In this document: positions 1 to 4,510 of the stretch, one piece after another
Layout of the letters: the number at the start of each line of letters is the position of its first letter
How positions within the stretch are numbered: the stretch's first letter is position 1
Notes under the pieces: generated by a model
The model's database searches: none
What the model saw: the letters and a program-made list of their open reading frames with translations, nothing else
What the model was told of the DNA's origin: nothing
Translations under genes and position numbers: made by a program
From: Hyphomicrobiaceae bacterium
GTDB taxonomy: Bacteria; Pseudomonadota; Alphaproteobacteria; Rhizobiales; Hyphomicrobiaceae
NCBI GenBank assembly: GCA_020442225.1
Contig: JAGRKR010000026.1
Span: 9,021 to 14,808, forward strand
Direction of reading: 5' to 3'
DNA: 5,788 nt

Positions 1-321
1 GACCTCGTGCACCGCAAGCGCGCCGTCGAGGTGTCGAGCGGCCTCCTGCTCACATTCTCCGTCGGCGCGGTCGTCGGGCCGCTGGCCGCCGCCGCGCTCA
101 TGCAGTGGGGCGGCGCGACGATGCTCTTCCTGCTCACCGCCGTCGCGCACGGTCTCATCGTGCTCGTCATGCTCGTGCGCGCGGCGCAGCGGCCCGCTTT
201 GCCGACGGCGCGGCAGGAGGACTACGTCGCCGTGCCGCGCACGACGCCGGCCGTCTTCGAGCTCGACCCGCGCGCCGCTCTGCCCGAGGCGGCCACGACG
301 CCACCCGAGGCCGCCCGTTGA
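1..321 (+). CDS. MFS transporter, C-terminal fragment (5' end outside window)
   Basis: This is the last 106 residues of an inner-membrane transporter of the major facilitator superfamily. The frame is open to the left edge and ends with TGA at 319-321. Two hydrophobic segments are visible, at fragment residues about 12-34 and 39-60. They are separated by a short QWGGA turn and would be the last two of twelve helices. The first contains a G-x-x-x-G-P pattern (GAVVGP), common in MFS helices. A polar, proline-rich tail of about 46 residues follows, with the sequence DYVAVPRTTP, which I associate with alphaproteobacterial MFS proteins of the YcaD-like group. The substrate cannot be deduced from this part. 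The fragment is clearly coding, but the family call rests on two helices and the tail, so the subfamily is tentative. Confidence 0.75.
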   Translation, partial: DLVHRKRAVEVSSGLLLTFSVGAVVGPLAAAALMQWGGATMLFLLTAVAHGLIVLVMLVRAAQRPALPTARQEDYVAVPRTTPAVFELDPRAALPEAATTPPEAAR

Positions 322-332
322 GGTGGCCGGGT

Positions 333-360
333 CTTGCTAAGCCGGTTGCGGGCTTATAAA
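333..360 (+). promoter_or_regulatory. Candidate promoter of the CoA-transferase gene
   Basis: TATAAA at 355-360 is a good -10 match in otherwise GC-rich DNA. A CTTG core at 333-336 (CTTGCT, 333-338) lies 16 bases upstream and resembles the alphaproteobacterial CTTGAC -35 element. A start near 367 would leave a leader of about 75 nt before the ATG at 442. This is a motif match only. Confidence 0.35.
338..356 (+). terminator. Possible weak hairpin after the MFS gene
   Basis: A perfect 6-bp inverted repeat (TAAGCC at 338-343, GGCTTA at 351-356) with a 7-nt loop lies 16 bases after the transporter stop codon. No U-tract follows, so it may not terminate on its own. It also overlaps the candidate promoter of the next gene. 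Confidence 0.25.
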
Positions 361-426
361 TGGGGACCAACTCCCCCCGGGGCACAGCCCTCCAGCGCCG
401 TTGCCCTCAGCTCAACCGCACCTCTC

Positions 427-432
427 GGAGGA
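427..432 (+). promoter_or_regulatory. Ribosome-binding site deciding the CoA-transferase start
   Basis: GGAGGA lies 9 bases before ATG 442, a near-ideal Shine-Dalgarno. It fixes the start at 442 rather than at the upstream in-frame TTG at 334, whose extra 36 codons encode an unconserved-looking proline/serine-rich stretch. Confidence 0.8.
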
Positions 433-441
433 CCGGAGCCC

Positions 442-1665
442 ATGCCTGGACCGCTCTCTCATATCCGCGTGCTCGACATGACGCGTGTGCTCGCCGGCCC
501 CTGGTGCGGGCAGAACCTCGCCGATCTCGGAGCCGAGGTCATCAAGGTCGAGCGACCCGGCAAGGGCGACGACAGCCGCTCCTACGGCCCGCCTTGGGTG
601 AAGGACCAGGATGGCAAGGAGACCAGGGAGGCCGCCTACTTCATGTCGGCCAACCGCGGCAAGAAGTCGATCACGCTCGACATTTCCAAGCCCGAGGGGC
701 AAGCCATCGTGCGCGAGCTGGCGGCCCGCGCCGACGTCCTGCTCGAGAACTACAAGACCGGCGATCTCGCCCGCTATGGCCTCGGCTACGACGACCTCAA
801 GGTGCTCAACCCGCGCCTCATCTACTGCTCCATCACCGGCTTCGGCCAGACCGGCCCCTACCGCGAGCGTCCCGGCTTCGACTTCATGGTGCAGGGCATG
901 GGCGGCCTCATGAGCATCACCGGCGAGCGCGACGACCGGCCGGGCGGCGGTCCGCAGCGCGTCGGCATGCCGATCGTTGACATCATGACCGGCATGTACG
1001 CGTCCATCGCCGTCTGCGCCGCCATCGCCAGCCGTGAGAAGACGGGCCAGGGGCAGGCCATCGACATGGCGCTGCTCGACACCCAGGTCGCCTTCCTCGC
1101 CAACCAGGGCATGAACTACCTTGCGACCGGCGAGGCGCCCGCCCGTCTCGGCAACACCCATCCCAACATCGTGCCCTACCAGTCCTTCAAGACCAAGGAT
1201 GGCGATCTCATCCTCGCCTGCGGCAACGACAATCTCTTCAACAAGTTCTGCGATGTGGCCGGCGCCTCGCACCTGCCCAAGGACCCGCGCTTCGCCGTCA
1301 ACGCCAAGCGCGTCGAGAACCGCGCGCTGATGGACGAGGTTCTGGAGCCGATCCTTGCCGCGCGCACCACGGCCGAGTGGGTCGAGCTGCTCGACAAGGG
1401 TGGCGTGCCGTGCGGGCCGATCAACAACCTCGAGCAGGTCTTCGCGAACGAGCAGGTGCAGGCGCGCGGCATGCGCATCGAGCTGCCGCACGCGGTTGCC
1501 GGCAAGGTGCCCGTGGTGCGCAGCCCCATGCGGCTCTCCGGCACGCCGATCGTCCACGAGGCCGGCCCGCCGACACTCGGCCAGCACACCGATGAGGTCC
1601 TGGCGGATGTGCTCGGCAAGTCCGCCGACGAGATCGCGCGCCTGAAGGCCGGCAAGATCGTCTGA
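442..1665 (+). CDS. CaiB/BaiF (class III) CoA-transferase, SUGCT-like
   Basis: Cytoplasmic enzyme that moves coenzyme A between carboxylic acids, in the family of CaiB, BaiF and formyl-CoA transferase (Frc). It is 407 residues long, the usual family length, and complete. Visible signatures in order are the N-terminal LDMTRVLAGPWCGQNLADLG and AEVIKVERPGKGDD (about residues 11-44), NRGKKSITLD (71-80), YCSITGFGQTGPY (128-140) and GVPCGPINN (321-329), then a C-terminal LGQHTDEVL (379-387). Asp180, in PIVDIMTG, aligns with the catalytic aspartate of Frc (Asp169), which forms the acyl-anhydride and aspartyl-CoA intermediates. By recollection the whole chain resembles human SUGCT (succinate-hydroxymethylglutarate/glutarate CoA-transferase) and bacterial relatives found near glutaryl-CoA dehydrogenase. 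A dicarboxylate substrate is therefore plausible, but this is inference. No dehydrogenase or other pathway partner lies in the window. Family call is firm; substrate is unknown. Confidence 0.95.
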   Translation: MPGPLSHIRVLDMTRVLAGPWCGQNLADLGAEVIKVERPGKGDDSRSYGPPWVKDQDGKETREAAYFMSANRGKKSITLDISKPEGQAIVRELAARADVLLENYKTGDLARYGLGYDDLKVLNPRLIYCSITGFGQTGPYRERPGFDFMVQGMGGLMSITGERDDRPGGGPQRVGMPIVDIMTGMYASIAVCAAIASREKTGQGQAIDMALLDTQVAFLANQGMNYLATGEAPARLGNTHPNIVPYQSFKTKDGDLILACGNDNLFNKFCDVAGASHLPKDPRFAVNAKRVENRALMDEVLEPILAARTTAEWVELLDKGGVPCGPINNLEQVFANEQVQARGMRIELPHAVAGKVPVVRSPMRLSGTPIVHEAGPPTLGQHTDEVLADVLGKSADEIARLKAGKIV

Positions 1666-1671
1666 CGCTGC

Positions 1672-1693
1672 CCCGGCGCTGGGCGCTGCCGGG
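1672..1693 (+). terminator. Weak GC hairpin after the CoA-transferase
   Basis: CCCGGC (1672-1677) and GCCGGG (1688-1693) form a 6-bp GC-only stem with a 10-nt loop, 6 bases after the stop codon. No U-run follows (the next bases are TCTCCCG), so this is at best an imperfect terminator or an mRNA 3'-end stabilising hairpin. Confidence 0.3.
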
Positions 1694-1820
1694 TCTCCCG
1701 TGTCATCGCGTCTCCGGCCGGAGCGCCGCAGGGCATGGAGCTGTGGACTTTTGCGATCGCGTCTCGCGCGCCCGGTGCAGAATTGGTGCGTCTCGAAGTC
1801 TTGCGCTCCCTCCCAAAACA

Positions 1821-1851
1821 GCAAAGCCCCCCTGCTGTCGCAAGGGGGCTT
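1821..1851 (-). terminator. Intrinsic terminator of the outer-membrane protein gene
   Basis: Arms AAGCCCCC (1824-1831) and GGGGGCTT (1844-1851) give an 8-bp stem. Inside it TGC and GCA pair around a 4-nt loop. The one C/A mismatch on the plus strand becomes a G-U wobble in the minus-strand RNA, giving a nearly unbroken 12-bp hairpin. It lies 30 bases past the minus-strand stop at 1882 and is followed on that strand by TGCTGTTTTG, a short T-rich tail. On the plus strand the downstream bases are GC-rich, so it should act for the minus-strand gene. Confidence 0.75.
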
Positions 1852-1881
1852 CGGGGGACCTGTCGAGCCGGCCGAGTGGTA

Positions 1882-2649
1882 CTACTGGCCGAGCTTGAAG
1901 TTGAGGCGCATGCGCACGATGTCGAGATCGACCTCGCGGCTGCCCGTGGTCAGGATGCCGCCGAGAATGAGGCCGCTGCCATCGGCTTCGAGGTTCATGT
2001 GCGTGTACTCGAGGCCGAGGCTGATGCCATTGCCGAACGCGTACTCGACACCCGCACCGAACGCGATGCCGTCGGCCGTCTCGTTGACGGATGACGCGAC
2101 GCTGATCGGGATGGGAATGATCGTGCCGGTCAGCTTGTGATCGATGCCGGCAACGGCCCAGCCGACCTTGCCGTAAACCAGCCAGCGGTCCATGGCGTAG
2201 CCCACCTTGAACATCGCCGAGGCGAGCCAGTTGACCTTGGTGTCGCAGCGCACCGTGGCGAGGCCTCCGGCGAGCGTTGTCAGGCCGAAGCAATCGCCGT
2301 TGCTGCCGCTGATGTCGGCCCCGCTGAGGCTGAGATCGACACCCAGCACGACCTTGCCGAACTGGCGGTTCATGCCGAGCTGCAGGCCGCCCAGCCAGCC
2401 ATCGACGTCATGGCCCGAGGATAGAGACGGCGGCAGGACGCCGAAGAAGTTCGGCAAGCGCTCGGTGAGGTCGGCATCGCCCCACGCGCCGCCGATATGA
2501 ATGCCACCATAGACGCCGGACCACGAGTAGCCGGGCGCGACGGACATCATCGGCGGATCCTTGATGCTGCCGAGATCCGCGGCAAGCGCCGCAGTGCTGC
2601 CCGTGATCGCAAGTGCGGCCGCTGCTGCGACAATCCGAAGTGAACGCAT
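1882..2649 (-). CDS. Outer-membrane beta-barrel protein, Omp25/Omp31-like
   Basis: Predicted outer-membrane protein of 255 residues, in the OmpA-like 8-stranded barrel family abundant in Rhizobiales (Omp25/Omp31 of Brucella, Bradyrhizobium relatives). Start Met at 2649 is chosen because AGGGAGA sits 6 bases upstream; an in-frame ATG at 2667 has no such site. A Sec signal peptide is clear: MRSLR, a run of Ala/Ile/Leu, and likely cleavage after ALA at about residue 23, before ADLGSIKD. The mature chain begins with the familiar YSWSGVYGGIHIGGAWG pattern (41-57). Alternating strands follow, including WLASAMFKVGYAMDRWLVYG (141-160), FGAGVEYAFG (197-206) and ISLGLEYTHM (209-218). Cys120 and Cys135 flank a loop as in related proteins and may form a disulfide. 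The last residues, MRLNFKLGQ, do not end in the aromatic residue typical of barrel proteins. Its role is structural or surface-exposed; specific function is unknown. A terminator lies just downstream. Confidence 0.9.
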   Translation of the reverse strand: MRSLRIVAAAAALAITGSTAALAADLGSIKDPPMMSVAPGYSWSGVYGGIHIGGAWGDADLTERLPNFFGVLPPSLSSGHDVDGWLGGLQLGMNRQFGKVVLGVDLSLSGADISGSNGDCFGLTTLAGGLATVRCDTKVNWLASAMFKVGYAMDRWLVYGKVGWAVAGIDHKLTGTIIPIPISVASSVNETADGIAFGAGVEYAFGNGISLGLEYTHMNLEADGSGLILGGILTTGSREVDLDIVRMRLNFKLGQ

Positions 2650-2655
2650 TGAGGT

Positions 2656-2662
2656 TCTCCCT
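2656..2662 (-). promoter_or_regulatory. Ribosome-binding site deciding the Omp start
   Basis: AGGGAGA on the minus strand, 6 bases before ATG 2649. The upstream alternative ATG at 2667 is preceded by GGTTCTGGGCT, with no good match, and would add six residues before an otherwise standard signal peptide. The same AGGGAGA precedes the His-rich gene at 4405. Confidence 0.75.
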
Positions 2663-2670
2663 GTCATAGC

Positions 2671-2760
2671 CCAGAACCAGTTTCGAGTTTTTGATAGTGC
2701 CAGTTTTTGTTCCTAAGCTGATTCGTCTGGGCCCCAATTGATCTCCCGACTATCACGCCG
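2671..2760 (-). promoter_or_regulatory. Upstream region of the Omp gene with repeated AAAACTSG motif
   Basis: This is an AT-rich patch in GC-rich DNA, expected to hold the promoter of the barrel gene. On the minus strand three related words follow one another: AAAAACTGG (2708-2700), AAAAACTCG (2692-2684) and GAAACTGG (2684-2677). The first two are spaced 16 bases apart. CTATCA near 2697-2692 resembles an alphaproteobacterial -10, but its best -35 (CTTAGG) is too close. The position fits a promoter or operator; no start site can be assigned. Confidence 0.3.
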
Positions 2761-2847
2761 GTGTTGTGCACGGTTTCAGCCAAAGCCTGAGGCCTGGGCG
2801 CCACAGGTGACGTGGGGGCGGCAGGATTTTAATGTGCGGCAGCAACC

Positions 2848-3075
2848 TTGCAGTCGATCGAGCGGTGCCTGCATGCGAAGCATGGTCGGGGAACCTATGC
2901 ATTGAGCAAAGCTGCTGCTTCCTCGATCGACGGCCTGAGGAACGGTGCCTATCGGGTCCGGGCTGTCGGCGAGGACGGCAAGCCAGCCGGCTCCGTCCGC
3001 GCGGTGACGGTCTCCGGCGATTACGCATTCGAGGTGGATCTCTCCGTGGCCACGGCTGCTGCCAAGGCGCGCTGA
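2848..3075 (+). CDS. Short hypothetical reading frame, possibly a gene remnant
   Basis: This is an open frame of up to 75 codons that I do not recognise as a gene. It follows an in-frame TAA at 2830 and ends in TGA at 3073. From about 2930 onward its third positions are mostly G or C, and the product (GAYRVRAVGEDGKPAGSVRA, then VTVSGDYAFEVDLS) reads like two or three beta strands of a beta-sandwich domain, as in carboxypeptidase-regulatory-like modules. The start is doubtful: TTG 2848 has no Shine-Dalgarno, while TTG 2902 has GGGGA 9 bases upstream and would give 57 residues. There is no signal peptide. It converges on truA with a 15-bp gap. It may be a true small protein, the tail of a decayed larger gene, or chance. 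Within the 423 bases between Omp and truA it is the only candidate. Confidence 0.3.
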   Translation: MQSIERCLHAKHGRGTYALSKAAASSIDGLRNGAYRVRAVGEDGKPAGSVRAVTVSGDYAFEVDLSVATAAAKAR

Positions 3076-3090
3076 CGTGCAGCCCGCGCG

Positions 3091-3834
3091 CTACTCCGCG
3101 TAGTCGACGCGAGCGAGGTAGAGCCCGCAGGCCGGCGCCACCGGTCCGCAGCGAGTGCGATCCGCCGCCGCAAGCGCCGCGGCCATATCGTCCGGCGTCC
3201 AGCGCCCCTCGCCGACGAGCTTCAGGCTGCCGACCATGGAGCGGACCTGGTTGTGCAGGAAGGACCGGGCCGAGGCCTCGATGCGGATCTCGTCGCCCGT
3301 GCGCGTGACGGCGAGCCGGTCGAGGGTGCGTATGGGCGAGGTCGCCTGGCAACCTGCCGCACGGAAGGTGGTGAAATCATGCCGGCCGACGATCCGGCTG
3401 GCCGCGGCATTCATGGCGTCGGCGTCGAGGGGCTTACGCACCAGCCATGCACGGTTGCTGTCGAGCGCCAGCCGGCTGCTGCGGTTGACGATGCGATAGA
3501 CGTAGTGGCGCGCGCGGGCGCTGAAACGCGCGTCGAAATCGCCCGTGACGGCGCGGCACTCGAGCACGGCGATCGGGTCGGGCTTCAGGTGAAACGTCAG
3601 GCCGTCGCGGATGCGATCCGTCGGCCAGTCGCGGGCGAGATCGATGTGCGCCACCTGCGCCAGCGCATGCACGCCGGCGTCCGTGCGGCCGGCGCCGCGC
3701 GGCACCATGCTCTCGCCGGTCAGGCGCAACAGCGCTGCGGCGAGCCGCGCTTGCACGGACACGCCGTTCGCCTGGATCTGCCAGCCGACATAGGGCGTGC
3801 CGTCGTACTCGATCGTAAGCTTGTAGCGGGGCAT
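3091..3834 (-). CDS. truA: tRNA pseudouridine(38-40) synthase TruA
   Basis: TruA converts uridines 38, 39 and 40 of the tRNA anticodon stem-loop to pseudouridine, a cytoplasmic housekeeping modification affecting decoding accuracy. The 247-residue chain has the normal length. It opens with the standard [19 protein letters not shown], which supports the ATG at 3834 even though no Shine-Dalgarno stands close to it (GAGGAA is 17 bases away). The catalytic motif GRTDAGVHA is at residues 49-57, with Asp52 the nucleophile. Further family motifs are [12 protein letters not shown] (104-115, with the conserved Tyr111), [12 protein letters not shown] (191-202) and the C-terminal APACGLYL (233-240). Many alphaproteobacteria carry truA next to fmt and dapE; here it follows an exported His-rich protein gene after about 100 bp, so it may be transcribed alone. 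I see no unusual residue. Confidence 0.98.
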   Translation of the reverse strand: MPRYKLTIEYDGTPYVGWQIQANGVSVQARLAAALLRLTGESMVPRGAGRTDAGVHALAQVAHIDLARDWPTDRIRDGLTFHLKPDPIAVLECRAVTGDFDARFSARARHYVYRIVNRSSRLALDSNRAWLVRKPLDADAMNAAASRIVGRHDFTTFRAAGCQATSPIRTLDRLAVTRTGDEIRIEASARSFLHNQVRSMVGSLKLVGEGRWTPDDMAAALAAADRTRCGPVAPACGLYLARVDYAE

Positions 3835-3934
3835 CGGTATGCTATGCGCGATTCCTCGGGATGGGTCGATCCTCTCCCCACCTCAAGCGCGAAATGAGCG
3901 GCGCGGCAAGCCCCGGCGCGATCCCGTTGTGCGG

Positions 3935-4405
3935 CTAGCGGTGTCCCTTGCCGTGGCCGGCAGTGTGGCCGCGGTGGCCGGGATGTCCGCTGCGGCGGCC
4001 ATGATGCACCCTGGGCGCCGCCTTGATGCGGTCGCCGGCGATGCCGGTGCCACGGTGGCGGCGGCCGTAGTAGCCGTGGGGATAGCCGGACGTGTCCACG
4101 ACCGGGCCGGTATCGCCGTAGATCCGGCCATCGGCGGCGTGCGGATAGCCCGGCGCTCCGTGATAGTGGTGATGCTTGGTCACCGTCACGCGCTTGATGC
4201 CGAGCTGCACCGGCGTCCGCCCGCCCGGATTGACGATCACGACCGAGCGCGGCGGCAACGGCCGGAAGACGCGCACGCCGCTCTCGAACGTCACGGTCGC
4301 GCCCTGCGGATAGCCGGGATCGATCAGGATGGTCTCGGAGGCCTGCGCCGGCGCGGAGGCGAGCAAGGCGGCGATGGCAGCAGCAGCGAATGCGGGCTTG
4401 CGCAT
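3935..4405 (-). CDS. Exported histidine/glycine-rich protein of unknown function
   Basis: I do not recognise this 156-residue protein. Start Met at 4405 is chosen because AGGGAGA lies 5 bases upstream and a signal peptide begins there: MRKPAF, an Ala/Leu-rich core, and likely cleavage near APAQA-S at residue 22. An upstream in-frame TTG (4504) falls on the promoter. The mature N-terminal half (about 23-77) is a compact stretch rich in Val, Ile and Pro, including ETILIDPGYPQG and VRVFRPLPPRSVVIVNPGG, probably beta-structured. From residue 78 the chain is low-complexity, rich in His, Gly, Arg and Tyr, with 14 histidines in 79 residues, including HHHYH at 78-82. GYP occurs three times (31, 86 and 107), twice as GYPH. 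There is no cysteine and no second membrane segment, so it is probably periplasmic or secreted. Metal binding by the tail is possible but inferred. It has its own AT-rich promoter region. Confidence 0.75.
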   Translation of the reverse strand: MRKPAFAAAAIAALLASAPAQASETILIDPGYPQGATVTFESGVRVFRPLPPRSVVIVNPGGRTPVQLGIKRVTVTKHHHYHGAPGYPHAADGRIYGDTGPVVDTSGYPHGYYGRRHRGTGIAGDRIKAAPRVHHGRRSGHPGHRGHTAGHGKGHR

Positions 4406-4410
4406 GACGA

Positions 4411-4417
4411 TCTCCCT
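4411..4417 (-). promoter_or_regulatory. Ribosome-binding site deciding the His-rich protein start
   Basis: AGGGAGA on the minus strand, 5 bases before ATG 4405. It places the start directly at a classical signal peptide and removes 33 non-conserved-looking codons of the longer frame. Confidence 0.7.
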
Positions 4418-4429
4418 GAGCCGTTCGTC

Positions 4430-4449
4430 GGCGACGCGACGTGGTCGCC
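4430..4449 (-). other. Leader hairpin before the His-rich gene
   Basis: GGCGAC (4430-4435) and GTCGCC (4444-4449) form a perfect 6-bp inverted repeat with an 8-nt loop. It lies in the predicted 5' untranslated leader, between the TATAAT and the ribosome-binding site. It may shape mRNA stability or translation, or may be a by-product of high GC. Confidence 0.3.
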
Positions 4450-4462
4450 AGTGGTTCGGAGT

Positions 4463-4504
4463 ATTATATCGTTTGATCCTATGCTTATCGGCTCTGACTA
4501 ACAA
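4463..4504 (-). promoter_or_regulatory. Candidate promoter(s) of the His-rich protein gene
   Basis: The strip between the lyase stop and the His-rich gene is markedly AT-rich. On the minus strand it contains a perfect TATAAT (4468-4463), though without a good -35 at 16-18 bases. It also contains TTGTTA (4504-4499) and TAGGAT (4481-4476) separated by exactly 17 bases, each matching 4 of 6 consensus positions. The first would give a leader of about 50 nt. Either or both may be used. Confidence 0.5.
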
Positions 4505-4510
4505 GTTTGA

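Noticed and set aside
78..150. Search for CRISPR-like, transposon or attachment-site repeats across the window, starting with GCG-rich repeats here
   Set aside because: Only short GC-rich words recur, as expected from codon bias. No spaced repeats, transposase, integrase or target-site duplications were seen.
362..376. GGGG/CCCC hairpin as a terminator of the MFS gene
   Set aside because: Only 4 bp with no following T-run; such pairs are expected often in this base composition.
334..441. N-terminal extension of the CoA-transferase from TTG 334
   Set aside because: The family begins at the MPGPLSHIRVLD region, and a strong GGAGGA sits 9 bases before ATG 442. The extension overlaps the likely promoter.
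412..1824. A 470-codon open frame on the minus strand opposite the CoA-transferase
   Set aside because: It is a mirror of the GC-biased codons of a strongly recognised plus-strand gene. Its product is Gly/Ala/Arg/His-rich with no family motif, and it crosses the terminator of the neighbouring gene.
2832..3308. A 158-codon plus-strand frame starting at ATG 2832
   Set aside because: It runs through the truA stop into antisense truA, is rich in Cys and Arg, and shows no motif. The alternative frame at 2848 has better codon composition.
3253..3897. A 214-codon plus-strand frame opposite truA
   Set aside because: It is antisense to an unmistakable truA; its composition is the Arg/Gly/Ala-rich pattern of an antisense shadow.
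3839..4501. A 220-codon plus-strand frame opposite the His-rich gene, with Ala/Val-rich stretches resembling membrane segments
   Set aside because: The minus-strand gene has a signal peptide, a Shine-Dalgarno and a promoter region. The plus frame starts inside the truA upstream region, has many Arg/Asp/His interruptions and shows no family motif.
4406..4504. Longer start (TTG 4504) for the His-rich protein
   Set aside because: It would place 33 charged residues before a signal peptide and put the start codon on the candidate -35 element.
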